Shown here: positions 24,765-32,400 of the stretch, piece after piece
How the letters are laid out: every line of letters begins with the position of its first letter
Numbering within the stretch: the first letter of the stretch is position 1
DNA from: Chionoecetes opilio
Taxonomy: Eukaryota > Arthropoda > Malacostraca > Decapoda > Majidae
Assembly: GCA_016584305.1 (NCBI GenBank)
Contig: JACEEZ010002694.1
Coordinates: forward strand, 23,133 to 87,132
Reading direction: 5' to 3'
DNA: 64,000 nucleotides
The notes under the pieces: model-generated
Database searches by the model: none
What the model was told of the DNA's origin: nothing
The model's input: the letters and a program-made list of their open reading frames with translations, nothing else
Translations under genes and position numbers: made by a program

Positions 24765-27019
24765 TTTTATGTACGGAATCTGCTCGGGAATTCTCCATCT
24801 TACAAAAACCGCAAAGGTACGTTAGTACGAATAGAAAACGTAAAAATATTTGGTGCAGCGGGGGATGTTTGAGATGGGACACGGGCGTGGCAGGGCGTGC
24901 AAGGCGCGGTTCCACGAGGGAAACACAGGCAACATGTAGATGCGACTTGACTGGCTTTTAAAAAAATATGTTGAATGCGGCTTTCAACAGGAGAATGTTT
25001 CCCGGACAAGGCAAAACGTTTTTGCTTTTAGCGCTACATCCTATGTTGACTGTTTTAAGCCACAAAAATTTTCCCACCAATTCAACAAAAATTTAAACCA
25101 ATTGTCAAAACGAGTCCCAGAGACGGTCGCTGCTGCTGATATCTAGTGCTGTGTCTCAGCGACGGGCCTGCTGTGCATATTGTCTGGTCTCAGCAGAGGT
25201 CGTGCGCTGAAAATCTAGTGCTGGTCTCAGCAGACGGGTGCTGCTGCGCATATCTAGTGCTGTGTTCAGCAGACGGTCGCTGCTGCGCATATCTAGTGCT
25301 GGTCCAGCAGAGGCCCCTGTGCGCATATTAGTGCTGTGTTCAGAGACGGTGTGCTGCTGAAAACTAGTGCTGTGTCCCAGCAGACGGTCGCTGCTGCTGC
25401 ATATCTAGTGCTGTGTCTCAGCAGACGGCCGCTGCTGCTGCATATCTAGTGCTGTGTCCCAGCAGACGCGCTGCTGCTGCTGCATATCTAGTGCTGTGTC
25501 TCAGCAGACGGCCGCTGCTGCTGCTGCATATCTAGCTTTTGTTTTTTTAAAATTTTTTTTTTTTTTTTTTTTGTTGAGAGGGACAGGAGGGGCGGGGCCT
25601 TTTCCGGGAACCGGAAACTAATTTTCGGAAAAAGGAACCCCCCTTTTTTGTGGGACAACACAAATTTCCCCACGCACACCCCGTCCCCTTTAACCACCCT
25701 TTCCACAAAAATTTAACCAATTGAAAAAGGGCGTTTGTTTTGGGCAACAGTTGCCAAAACGCGGTTGCTAAAATTATGTTGCCAAAAAAGGGGGGGCCCA
25801 TTTATGCGGAAAGCGGGGCGTTTCTGGAAAATTGGGGTTTGCCAGAAGGGTTGGGGAAAAAACAAGCTTTTTTCCGCGAGGGGTTGGCGGGCAATCCTTG
25901 GTGCCAGGGGCGCGGGCACACCCCCTTGGATCGAGACGGCGCTGCTGGGGAACAGCCTGGTTAAAGAGGGGTGTGCCCCCATAAAAAAGGGTTTTTGCTG
26001 GGGGCAAAAAAGGCCGGCCCTTTGCTGGCAACATTTTTTAGAACCCCGTTTTTGACCCCCTGTATCAAAAGGGTTCCAAAAAGGGGGGCCTGTTGACACA
26101 CGGTTGGAGAAAGCACTAATATGCAGAGCAGCCCCGTTGCTGAAACATAAATGAATGGGCAGCGCGCGACCTGTGAGACACAGAAATATGCAGAGCAGAG
26201 CGCCGTCTTACCCAGACTAATATGAAGCAGAGGGGTTGTGAAAACATAGATATGCAGAGCACCGGGGTTGCTAGAAAGCATGAATCAGCACAGCGCCCCT
26301 TGCGAGGGCAAAGGCATAGATTGCAGAAGGCCCCGTCTGTAAAACAGCACTAGTTATGCGCGCAGCACCGTTGCAGGAACCACAAATACACAGCAGGGTT
26401 TGCAACACGGGCACGGGATATGAGCGCCGGCCCTCTGCGAGCACACCGGTTGAGCAGAGCCCGTTTGGGGAACCAACAGATTGAAGCCGATCCGGGGACA
26501 TTGTTAAATTGGTTTTAATTTTTGTTAATTTAAAAGGGTTTTTTGGGCTTAAAAACAGCCATAGGATGTAGCTCTACAAGCAAAAAACGGTTCCTTTCCG
26601 GCAACCCCCGGTTGAAAGCCGCTTCATTTTGTTGAAACTAAGCCCATTTACATTTGCCGTGTTCCCCTCCCTGAAGCGCCTTGAACGCCCATGCCAGCCC
26701 TGTCCCCCAACACTCCCACCGCCTGCACCCAAATTTTTAATTTTTCTTTGATTTTAAGTTTCCTTGCGGGTTTTGTAAATGGAAAGCCCCGAGCGTTCCG
26801 TCAGAAAAACCCTTTTATTAATTTTTTATTTAATTTTTTAGGTTTTTTTTTTTTTTTTTTTTTTTTTAGGAAAAAATTTTACGTATATATACACCAGTTT
26901 TTTAATTTTTAATATTTTTGGGGGGAAATTCCTGTAATAACATAAATTTTTTTTTTTTTTTTTTTTAAGGGGGCAAACCAGCAAATTGTAGAATATATCA
27001 CCAGGTTAATATACCCCCT

Positions 27020-27055
<36 letters not shown>

Positions 27056-30000
27056 TATCCCTCCATATATAATCCCCCCATTATTCGGATCCTTGCACTA
27101 CTCGGACCACTCCTTGGCCCAATTAGTCCGAATATGAGAGGTTTTACTGTATTGTCAAAAACCAACGCGCAAGTCTTCCTGAAAGGTTTTTACCTTTAAA
27201 AAGTTCAGTGACAGCTGCGTGATCAGTATATACGGTTATATCATAGCCTAGGATATAATCCCTAAAATTCTTTAGAGCCCAGACAACTGGGAGTGATTCC
27301 TGGTGAGTTACTGAGTAATTAGACTCTGCCGGAAGTAAAGTTCTACTCGCGAACGCAACAGCGCGATTTTTTCCGCGTGCATCTGTCTGCATTAATACAG
27401 CACCCAGCCCTAATGCAGAGGCATCCGTGTAAAGATCAAAAGGAACCTTATAGTCCGGGAATGCCAAGACAGGGGCCGTAGTTAGGGCGACTTTTAGATC
27501 TTGAAAAGATTTTTCATGTACAGCGTTCCAATTAAAGTGCACGTCCTTTTTCAATAGGTTTGTTAAGGGCGAAGCAGCCGCTGCTAAATTTGATATAAAT
27601 GATCTATAGTAACCACACAAGCCAATGAAAGAACGGACATTGTCTACATTCTGAGGTTGCGGGAAATTTGTAACTGCAGTTATTTTAGCTGACATTGTAT
27701 GAAGTCCATCACCATCTACCATATGGCCTGCTTAGTAGCCCTCAAAAACCTGTGTACAATGTTGATGATTATGCTAAATGTCAACTTAAAGTTTTCTCAG
27801 ACTTATATTCCAATGTCAGAGATAAATTACAGGCTTCCAAGACTGCTATGTGCTCGCAACAACACCGGCGCTCTGCACCCGTTCAAATCCGGGTTGGTGA
27901 CTCTGTCATGATTCGAGTCCCGGAACGGAACTCTAAATTAGCTCCTAAATTTGTGGGTCCGCGCCTGGTAGTTGAGCAACTCCATGGTCATAAGATTGAT
28001 ATTTTGGATCCGTGGTTAAATACCTTAGAAGTCATTCACAGTGATAGACTTAAACGGACCAATGCCAAGCCTGATTCAAGCTTAGTAGAAACTGCTAATG
28101 TTAGCGATGCTACGCGGCTTGAAACTAACAAATCTAATGATCCTACTGACCAACCAACTCATGCTTATAATTTACGTCCGCGTAATTGATTGCTTGTCTT
28201 TTCATTGCTTTTCTTAGACAAACTTTCGTGCATGATATTTGGTATGGAAATAAATGCATGAGTAACTGGAAGAAATTGGGTAAGGTACTTTCATCTAACC
28301 TTTTTCTCTTCTTTTATTGATAAACTCATCCATTTTATTAGAATAAACAAGTAGAGCTTTAATGGAGCTTTTACTGTGTTAGAACAAGCACTCCCTGCTT
28401 TGACTAATAGGGTTAATTTTCTTGTCAGAACTATCAAACATTACTAACAAATATGGTTGACGCAGCGCGAGGAAAGGGAACTGCTTCACTTTTTCCTTTA
28501 ATTGATGTTATGCATGTCTAGGAAATAGCGAAGTAGAACTGCCACTTGACATCATTGTTTTAAATGGTTTGCAACACTATTACCCTCTCCTTGAATCAGT
28601 GCTAACGTCAGATACCATTGTTAAACATGTTCTTTTCCAGCCGAACATGTGTTTGAAGTTCACAAAGTAGGACAATATAATGATCATAAATATTTACTTA
28701 ATGGAAATGGTTCATAATATAAATATTTTTAATTGTGAGGTGGTGGTAACTCAGGCAAATGCTTCTCAGGCCTTATCGTTATGTCCTTACACCCACTTGA
28801 TTTCAAAACCATTTTTTTCTCACAAATGTTTTTTTGGACATCACTATTTCTTCTTTACACAAACATTCTATGTGTCTGTAGTATGTCCCGAAGGTGCAGT
28901 GTATCAGAAAGCGTCCGGTCATTTCGCAATTCTAATGGCTTGCTATTTGCGCTCTGACTATTTGAAAACCTTTCCTGAAAAACTGCACCAAGGATTTATA
29001 GCTAATTTCACTGCTCAACTTTCCCTATTGACAGCTTGAAGTATATAAATTATCAAGCATTAAGTATGTCACTAACACCATTTCTGAGCTTACATTCTCT
29101 AATTTCTCAGAATTGGAAACAGCCGTACAGGACTCTTTACCTGTCTACCTTAACCCAGCTGTTCATTTTCCTTCAATGATTATGCCAATCTTACTTATCA
29201 TTATTATAGTCATTCCACTTTGCCTTGTTGTTAGAAAGGCCATATCTTTGTATGTTCTCCTGAATAGCAAAATCTGACAAAATCATTTTAATACATAATT
29301 CCATGGTTAGGTACATGCCTCTAGGTTGGCGCGAGGTCGCGCCTGGTAGGTGACCGAGCGATGTTGGCTTTGTCGGTAGATATGTTTAGGTAGATATGTT
29401 TATCCCTACAATTATATATTTAAGGCATCTCTAATAATTTCCATGTTAAAAGATTATTGTTGCCGTATCTGTGACACGCCCATGACACGCCCGTGTCCCA
29501 TCTACAACACATACCACCAGATGGCAGTAGCTACTGGAGGACAAGACCACACCTTTGTTATTGTAACCCAGAGGCACGCCTGCCTCACCCAGCCGACAGC
29601 CACACCATGGCCTCAGAGAAAGATACCAGGCTGTGTGGGCTAGACGTGTGTGTGCGTGCCTCGTCCTTAAGGGTCCTAGGAACTCTTACCTTTGTGTGAC
29701 CTCTTTTGTGCATTGATAAGACTATATAACATTATAACTATATAACTAAACATCACCTTGTGTTTGAATACCCATTTCCCCATACTTAATAAGTTGCATC
29801 CGCTAGGCGACTTCTCCGTCTTACAAAAACCGTAAGTGTATGTTAGTACGATATAGAAAACTGCTAACACCTATACCGGCCGCCGTGATTTTTCACACTT
29901 CATCTCACGTCCAAAGGAAGCAAAGCATGTGTATAAAGCATTTTCTACTTAGAATTATACGATATATCATGTCTCAATATTTGCAGAAACTCTTGTTACA

Positions 30001-30273
30001 CCCTGTATATACATATTTTTTTTCAAGACTGCCTGTCAACTATCTTGTGGTGTGTAAGACTAATAATAATAAATAAAATATAAATAAAACAGTGTTGTGG
30101 TAGTCACCTGGAAGTTGTCGATGATGATGTCCCTGAGCCTGTAGCCCAGACAGCCGGCCAGCTCCTGCAGCAGTGCGGGCCGCGCCTCCTTGGCCGCCCG
30201 CACCACCAGGGCCGGCAGCAGGTAGTGCAGCTGGTTGTTGACAAAGGCACCGAGGCGAGTGTTGAGCAGACTC
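8086..30273. CDS. ATR: ATR checkpoint kinase, N-terminal HEAT-repeat exons 1-12 (fragment; best composite copy)
   Basis: Twelve exons with matching phases can be read: 1-11 on the + strand (8086-19044), and a clean exon 12 only on the - strand (30108-30273) because its + strand counterpart (21422-21574) is eroded. In order they align with the human ATR HEAT-repeat solenoid. Landmarks seen are SLVLRKLVVAELLEAL, WWKTALQKMSAF, LATLPWMAAEVTW, HVADVFKWPEL (human EIANVFDFPDL), HYLLPALVVRAAKEA (human VLLPDLAAKAS) and YRLRDIIIDNF (human NRREILINNF). In the family, ATR is a PIKK that acts with ATRIP on RPA-coated single-stranded DNA in the nucleus to signal replication stress; this part is the helical scaffold. 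The start, the more N-terminal exons and the FAT, kinase and FATC parts are absent. Mei-41/ATR is preferred over ATM or mTOR because of the exon 11-12 match. Confidence 0.85.
8237..8476. mobile_element. 212-bp fold-back MITE family, variant with an extra inner palindrome
   Basis: Same ends (tcgccgcatgtt and aacgtgcggcgagta) but with an additional caattttcgccaactcaagt / ttggcgaaaattg palindrome near 8258-8300. Located between ATR exons 1 and 2. Confidence 0.75.
8673..8800 (+). CDS. ATR: ATR exon 2
   Basis: The acceptor is cttag and the donor is gtaagt at 8801. The 128-bp exon reads VASLVLRKLVVAELLEAL, then a PPPPP linker and TRKRIYSD, ending in phase 2 (GAT AT). It matches the human RKVYVRNICKALL helix followed by the basic KRRRL linker. 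A noisy - strand copy lies at about 47596-47717. Confidence 0.75.
8925..9200 (+). repeat. 45-bp tandem repeat in the exon 2-3 intron
   Basis: About six copies of a 45-bp unit beginning gggtctgattttctttcaaa. A reading frame through it (LRNTLFLGLIFFQSL repeated) is a by-product of the 3n unit length. A noisy inverted copy lies at about 47220-47480. Confidence 0.9.
9200..9380 (+). repeat. AT-rich short repeat
   Basis: Imperfect repeats of ttattttattttaacactta and tatgaacac upstream of the exon 3 acceptor. Confidence 0.7.
9402..9587 (+). CDS. ATR: ATR exon 3, with an apparent 1-nt frameshift
   Basis: The acceptor is gtccccag and the donor gtaaat. The phase left by exon 2 gives MEFSVPPVGVV and WWKTALQKMSAFFAGW, then a stop at CTC TAG. 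The downstream half reads on in another frame as LEQIEAVNIIISNTAW and ends in phase 0, as exon 4 needs. One missing base near 9507 would restore a single frame. The same CTCTAGA string occurs in the - strand copy (about 46825-47018). Confidence 0.7.
10012..10225 (+). mobile_element. piggyBac-like MITE
   Basis: Flanked by TTAA on both sides. The ends are inverted repeats (ttaaccccttgagaccca and its partner ...tgaaggggttaa). No coding capacity. Confidence 0.75.
10350..10441 (+). CDS. ATR: ATR exon 4 (5' limit uncertain)
   Basis: The donor is GAGCAG|gtgagc. The 3' part reads TDAIHTVITSTEDIEQ in phase 0, leading straight into exon 5. Two acceptors are possible: tttacag (exon from 10388) or ctttgtag (exon from 10350). 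The longer form starts LQFLPDAWLYSS, which resembles human ATR but needs a 1-nt shift to meet the 3' frame. Confidence 0.6.
10820..11130 (+). repeat. 21-bp minisatellite in the exon 4-5 intron
   Basis: About 15 near-perfect copies of gatatctgttagaatagttgg, with gatat alternating with gctat. Because 21 is a multiple of 3, the - strand gives a long spurious frame of repeated ILTDIPT. Confidence 0.95.
11157..11361 (+). CDS. ATR: ATR exon 5
   Basis: The acceptor is cttgcag and the donor gtagga. The 205-bp exon is open throughout: VVAMLRLLATLAWTCC, ALATLPWMAAEVTWMD and FTQCAAKIESIC, ending in phase 1. ATLPWM..AEVTW..L matches human MLSLPWIYSHSDDGCL and KIESIC matches TLSCRIS. It lies directly 3' of the 21-bp VNTR. 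Confidence 0.8.
11591..11736 (+). CDS. ATR: ATR exon 6
   Basis: The acceptor is tttcctcag and the donor gtcagt. The 146-bp exon reads SRVRSGSVGVVALVPESV, then CHVVQCLISEQQPGAM and VEVAAWFPM, and ends in phase 0. It is a HEAT-type helical pair in the position of the human FPRRIFLEWRTAVYNWAL region. Confidence 0.75.
11861..12883 (+). mobile_element. Tigger/pogo-like DNA transposon, non-autonomous, 1.0 kb
   Basis: The ends are inverted repeats: cagggaggtcccgttatacg at the left, and at the right the reverse complement of cagggaggtcccgaagatac. A TA flanks each side, as in Tc1/mariner-pogo elements, and the interior keeps more tacgag motifs. There is no transposase. The middle holds a gene-like piece, atgtacgacgaagtcataga followed by cgag|gtgagt (12221-12244 plus donor). 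Noisy copies lie at 1543-2586 and 38812-39785. Confidence 0.75.
12891..13103 (+). mobile_element. piggyBac-like MITE
   Basis: About 213 bp, starting ttatccccttgagaccca and ending gggcgtgaaggggttaa, adjacent to the 3' end of the Tigger-like element. Confidence 0.75.
13187..13524. mobile_element. Fold-back MITE, about 338 bp
   Basis: A long inverted repeat whose arms of about 150 bp pair almost completely. The left arm begins tattatggtcaaaatgcagt; the right arm ends with its complement. The loop is about 35 bp around gatatttgattttgttacc. There is no coding capacity. Confidence 0.85.
13568..13728 (+). CDS. ATR: ATR exon 7
   Basis: The acceptor is acccacag and the donor gtcagt. The 161-bp exon reads MVHQLRGANGQHLIGEV, VLLSSDSATVLAASRC and FQPLLCALLNLTSVKLL, in phase 0 to 2. 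A LINE remnant starts within about 35 bp of the donor. Four copies exist in the window (3287-3452, this one, 38000-38148 and 41346-41493); the last has lost 13 nt. Confidence 0.75.
13735..14395 (-). mobile_element. LINE reverse transcriptase C-terminal remnant
   Basis: An open frame at 13763-14311 (182 codons) carries the tail typical of non-LTR retrotransposon polyproteins: VLLYGSETWALTKKLE, RLRWFGHVKRREGGEA, RPPGRPRKTWRHCVEEDL and RDSWKCIIGRL. It lacks the endonuclease and the RT catalytic core, so it is a 5'-truncated copy. It is inserted antisense in the intron between ATR exons 7 and 8, its 3' end about 35 bp from the exon 7 donor. RTE-like is my best guess at clade; not certain. Confidence 0.85.
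14440..14774 (+). CDS. ATR: ATR exon 8, with a 1-nt frameshift
   Basis: The acceptor is ttacttcag and the donor gtgtgt. It reads REEKDCTRPYTLHCEVCDET, then a Ser/Thr-rich low-complexity stretch, then DSTLVSRFLGLLGHAP. It changes frame at a CCCCC run near 14597-14601 and continues VVVAVVEALPTVVTHSS and ALLTHPDQAVVAALCQHL. Copy A has CCAGCCCCCT here and stays open (LLGQPPVVVAV), so the extra base in this copy is probably an error or an allele difference. Confidence 0.7.
14775..14980 (+). mobile_element. LINE/SINE 3' tail repeat
   Basis: Contains a coding-like end (VFKRSLDKFMDGKEKW) followed by ggaactacctcgtgtagg and cctcttgtagcttccttatt. The same tail recurs at 15610-15650 and 15855-15930, and in the other copies. 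Confidence 0.6.
15174..15460 (+). mobile_element. hAT (Charlie-like) MITE
   Basis: Ends are cagtggttctcag and tgagaaccactg, the classic hAT-Charlie terminal repeat. Flanks ctatatga and ctttatga look like an 8-bp target duplication with one mismatch. Length is 287 bp, without coding capacity. Copies are at about 4921-5217 and 36342-36640. Confidence 0.85.
15654..15791 (+). CDS. ATR: ATR exon 9
   Basis: The acceptor cctccag lies right after a dispersed repeat tail (ttgtagcttccttattttc). It reads DTKSSATSKEGELVIAHF and PVRAVLEALKHI. A phase-0 donor CACATT|gtgagg fits exon 10; an alternative gtgagc five bases on would put exon 10 out of frame. Confidence 0.7.
16467..17053 (+). mobile_element. 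hAT-like MITE with an internal 33-bp tandem repeat
   Basis: The left end cagggccggattatgacc and the right end ggataatccaggg are imperfect inverted repeats of a type common in hAT elements. The interior has ggggcccctag blocks at both sides and, at 16690-16880, about six copies of a 33-bp unit (ggccctttatctcaaataaa). Confidence 0.7.
17186..17397. mobile_element. Fold-back MITE, 212 bp
   Basis: Near-perfect palindrome. It starts tagtcgccgcacgttaagtt and ends with the complement aacttaacgtgcggcgacta, with arms of about 95 bp. TA-type ends suggest a TA target site. It sits just upstream of the exon 10 acceptor. Confidence 0.85.
17418..17564 (+). CDS. ATR: ATR exon 10
   Basis: The acceptor is ttccccag and the donor gtcagc. 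The exon is 147 bp (49 codons, phase 0 to 0). It reads APPRRPHQHLFLKVRS, SSAQLAIHDLARTLNL and LYVRYRQTLSQ, and fits human FALLHLLHCLLSKSAS..FFSQYKKPICQF. A 212-bp fold-back MITE ends 20 bp upstream. Confidence 0.8.
17605..17817 (-). mobile_element. piggyBac-like MITE
   Basis: TTAA at both ends; reversed relative to the copy at 12891. TIR ttaaccccttcacgccca / tgggtctcaaggggttaa. Confidence 0.8.
17979..18448 (+). mobile_element. 467-bp TIR element (unclassified MITE)
   Basis: Terminal inverted repeats of about 22 bp: tagataacactaaagtcgcc at the left, and at the right the degraded partner ggcgactatactgtcatcta. The interior is unique and non-coding. Confidence 0.75.
18677..18888 (-). mobile_element. 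piggyBac-like MITE
   Basis: TTAA at both ends, about 212 bp, same family, just 5' of exon 11. Confidence 0.8.
18947..19044 (+). CDS. ATR: ATR exon 11
   Basis: The acceptor is cctcacag and the donor gtaagt. The 98-bp exon reads VLASAVSQGEVDRLLSHV and ADVFKWPELSIVGK, ending in phase 2. VADVFKWPEL corresponds to human IANVFDFPDL and is one of the strongest pointers to ATR. Confidence 0.85.
19423..19889 (+). mobile_element. 467-bp TIR element, second copy
   Basis: Same family. The left end is tagataacactaaagtcacc and the right end ggcgactatagtgttatcta, nearly perfect inverted repeats. The two copies lie 1 kb apart in the same orientation, either side of exon 11. Confidence 0.8.
20090..21385 (+). 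repeat. 26-bp minisatellite in the exon 11-12 intron (noisy arm)
   Basis: About 50 degraded copies of a 26-bp unit (gacgccaatgaccttagttc plus tatgat). It mirrors 30315-31690. Confidence 0.9.
21422..21574 (+). pseudogene. ATR: ATR exon 12, eroded + strand copy
   Basis: The sequence after cgtcgccag keeps GCTTTGTCAACAACCAG and the donor-proximal GGGGACATCAT..CAATTTCCAG|gtga, but has lost frame through many indels. It mirrors the intact - strand exon at 30108-30273. Confidence 0.7.
21770..24400 (-). pseudogene. Eroded mirror copy of the gypsy element
   Basis: LTR-like sequence (21800-22200), the env-like region, integrase C-terminus and RT-RNase H follow in the reverse order of 27144-29880. Homopolymer errors throughout; no frame survives. 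Confidence 0.75.
24390..24780. repeat. Tigger-like end and poly(A) runs
   Basis: cagtaaaacccttttattcg followed by gactaattgggcc, then interrupted A runs of up to about 70. It mirrors the T runs at 26840-27060 and the clean end at 27060-27150. Confidence 0.65.
25130..25535 (+). repeat. 41-bp CTG-rich minisatellite, left of the apex
   Basis: About nine copies of a unit starting atctagtgctgtgtctcagc and ending in cgctgctgctgcat, with variable CTG number. Confidence 0.9.
25540..26090. other. Apex of the large inverted repeat
   Basis: The mirror centre falls near 25.8 kb (pairs such as 23870/27720 and 21574/30108 sum to about 51.6-51.7 kb). The stretch holds T and A runs and noisy GC-rich sequence; I see no gene in it. 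Confidence 0.6.
26090..26490 (-). repeat. 41-bp minisatellite, right of the apex (noisy)
   Basis: Degraded reverse complement of the array at 25130-25535 (agcagcaccg, cagcactagttatg and similar). Confidence 0.7.
26840..27150. repeat. Poly(T) runs and Tigger-like end
   Basis: Long T tracts, then tccgaatatgagaggttttactg, the reverse complement of a pogo/Tigger-type terminal repeat. It abuts the RT-RNase H fragment directly. Confidence 0.6.
27144..27722 (-). pseudogene. Ty3/gypsy pol: RT thumb and RNase H fragment
   Basis: A 192-codon open frame carries NVDNVRSFIGLCGYYRSFI (RT 3' part), FDLYTDASALGLGAVLMQ (RNase H first catalytic Asp), AVAFASRTL, VTHQESLPVVWALKNFRDYI and DITVYTDHAAVTEL (further RNase H acidic residue). 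The order and motifs are those of Ty3/gypsy polyproteins. Protease, the RT YXDD core and most of integrase are missing. It ends abruptly at a Tigger-like end (27060-27150), and at 27722 it meets the integrase part in opposite orientation, so the element is internally rearranged. An eroded mirror lies at 23870-24390. Confidence 0.9.
27722..28189 (+). pseudogene. Ty3/gypsy integrase C-terminal fragment
   Basis: An open frame containing KVFSDLYSNVRDKLQASK, VQIRVGDSVMIRVPE, LAPKFVGPRLVVEQL and LEVIHSDRLKRTNA, the C-terminal integrase fold seen in gypsy elements (basic VGD.V.V and a KF.GP.RV core, then H.DRLK). It ends with a stop at 28187. It stands head to head with the RT-RNase H fragment on the other strand. 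An eroded mirror lies at about 23430-23830. Confidence 0.85.
28190..29280 (+). pseudogene. Env-like third ORF of the gypsy element (broken)
   Basis: Directly 3' of integrase, in the position of an errantivirus env, lies about 1.1 kb with coding character but several stops. The longest open piece is 28680-29039, with several cysteines. A separate piece at 29165-29276 ends with a strongly hydrophobic segment rich in Ile and Leu (about 15 residues), a basic stop-transfer (VVRKA) and a stop, as expected for a membrane anchor and short tail. The reading is interrupted; it is a relic. Eroded mirror at about 22330-23430. Confidence 0.6.
29440..29880 (+). repeat. Probable 3' LTR of the gypsy element
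   Basis: Starts near tgttaaaagattattgttgc and contains acacgcccatgacacgcccg and ttacaaaaaccgtaagtgta. Pieces of the same sequence, degraded, recur in direct orientation near 26680-26800. Exact ends are not certain. Confidence 0.5.
30108..30273 (-). CDS. ATR: ATR exon 12, intact - strand copy
   Basis: The acceptor cgtcgccag is followed by G and 55 codons, then the donor gtgact. It reads SLLNTRLGAFVNNQLHYL, LPALVVRAAKEARPALLQ and ELAGCLGYRLRDIIIDNFQ. This matches human ATR LLPDLAAKAS..ALIRTLGKQLNVNRREILINNF closely. The one-base phase completes the AG left by exon 11. Confidence 0.9.
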
Positions 30274-30314
30274 CTGGCGACGCAGCGGTTGATGAGTGTT
30301 ACAAAGATAGGTCA

Positions 30315-31690
30315 TTGGCGTCCATCATAAAACAAAGGGGCTTTGGGCTTCATCATAGAACTAAGGTCATTGGCGTCATCATAGAACTAAGGTCATTGGC
30401 ATCATCATAGAACTAAGGTCATTGGCGTCATCATAGAACTAAGGTCATTGGCGTCATCATAGAACTAAGGTCATTGGCGTCATTATAGAACTAAGGTCAT
30501 TGGCGTCATTATAGAACTAAGGTCATTGGCGTCATCATAGAACTAAGGTCATTGGCGTAATCATAGAACTAAGGTCATTGGCGTCATTATAGAACTAAGG
30601 TCATTGGCGTCATTATAGAACTAAGGTCATTGGCGTCATCATAGAACTAAGGTCATTGGCGTCATCATAGAACTAAGGTCATTGGCGTCATCATAGAACT
30701 AAGGTCATTGGCGTCATCATAGAACTAAGGTCATTGGCGTCATTATAGAACTAAGGTCATTGGCGTCATCATAGAACTAAGGTCATTGGGGTCATCATAG
30801 AACTAAGGTTATTGGCGTCATTATAGAACTAAGGTCATTGGCGTCATTATAGAACTAAGGTCATTGGGGTCATTATAGAACTAAGGTCATTGGCGTTATC
30901 ATAGAACTAAGGTCATTGGCGTCATCATAGAACTAAGGTCATTGGGGTCATTATAGAACTAAGGTCATTGGCGTCATCCTAGAACTAAGGTCATTGGGGT
31001 CATTATAGAACTAAGGTCATTGGCGTTATTATAGAACTAAGGTCATTGGCGTAAATCATAGAACTAAGGTCATTGCGTCATCATAGAACTAAGGTCATTG
31101 GCGTCATTATGAACTAAGGTCATTGGCGTCATTAAGAACTAAGGTCATTGGGTCATCATAGAACTAAGGTCATTGGCCGTCATTATAGAACTAAGGCCCA
31201 TTGGCATCATCATAGAACTAAGGTCATTGGCGTCATTATAGAACTAAGGTCATTGGCTTTCATTATAGAACTAAGGTCATTGGCGTCATCATCGAACTAA
31301 GGTCATTGGCGTCTTTTATAGAACTAAGGTCATTGGCGTCATTATGAACTAAGGTCATTGCGTCATCATAGAACTAAGGTCATTGGGGTCAATTATGAAT
31401 AAGGTCATTGGCGTCATTATAGAACTAAGGTCATTGGATCATCATAGAACTAAGGTCATTGGCGTCATATGAACTAAGGTCATTGGCGTCATTTATAGAA
31501 CTAAGGTCTTGGCGTCATTATGGGAACTAAGGTCATTGGCGTCATTATAGAACTAAGGTCATTGGCGCCCATTAAGAGAACTAAGGTCATTGGCGTCATT
31601 ATAGAACTAAGGTCATTGGCGTCATTATAGAACTAAGGTCATTGGCGTCATCATAGAACTAAGGTCATTGGCGTCATCATAGAACTAAGG
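30315..31690 (-). repeat. 26-bp minisatellite in the exon 11-12 intron (clean arm)
   Basis: About 52 copies of tcatagaactaaggtcattg plus gcgtca. The first half is almost perfect and the later part shows scattered small deletions. It starts about 45 bp upstream of the exon 12 acceptor. Confidence 0.95.
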
Positions 31691-31913
31691 TCGTGCCAAT
31701 GAATGGTAATGAATTTCTCAACAATGTAATGGCTGACCTTCAATTACAATACAAATTTAATGTTCTAATTTGGGTCTTTTGGGAGAGGGTCAGATTAAAA
31801 TGAGAAATAAATAATAATAATAAAATGTAGATTTAGGGTGTGTGAAATACATGTTATTTAGGGTATTTTTGTGAAGGAATTTACTCTGGGTTTTGTGGAC
31901 ACATTCGGGAGGA

Positions 31914-32400
31914 GCCTTACCGTAGATAACACTATAGTCGCCAGCTGCACTAATGTCGCCCGGCGCCATATATTACGAATTATAGCATCACTACTGATAT
32001 TTATGTGCCACTGAAGATGATACACAGTAGTTTATATGATGACTGTATAATCTACCTTGTTTGAGCAGTTTTATGCTTTGTATCTGCAAGTATAGACGGT
32101 TTCAAATTTCATTACTTGTTTTTTTTTCGGGCGACAACGACGGCGGGAGGACACTCGGAAAAATAAAACATAACTGGCGACCTTATTGTTGGTCGCCACT
32201 CTGGTGATATTTTTTTAATTTGTTGATTTATAGCCATACTATGACACAGATGAAGACACAAAATGACACAGACTCTCCAGGTAGCCCCTTCTAACTTTCC
32301 TGAAATCATGGGCGTAGAAATGTAAGTTTAATGCCACCACACGTCTGTAAACCAGAAAAAAAAAGTTGTCCCGGTGACTTTTGTGTTATCTATGGTGGGG
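31914..32400 (-). mobile_element. 467-bp TIR element (mirror copy)
   Basis: Mirror of 19423-19889, with both TIRs. Confidence 0.75.

Noticed and set aside
30315..31690. CRISPR-like array of regular 26-bp repeats
   Set aside because: Repeats are directly adjacent without spacers and the DNA is eukaryotic; it is a minisatellite.
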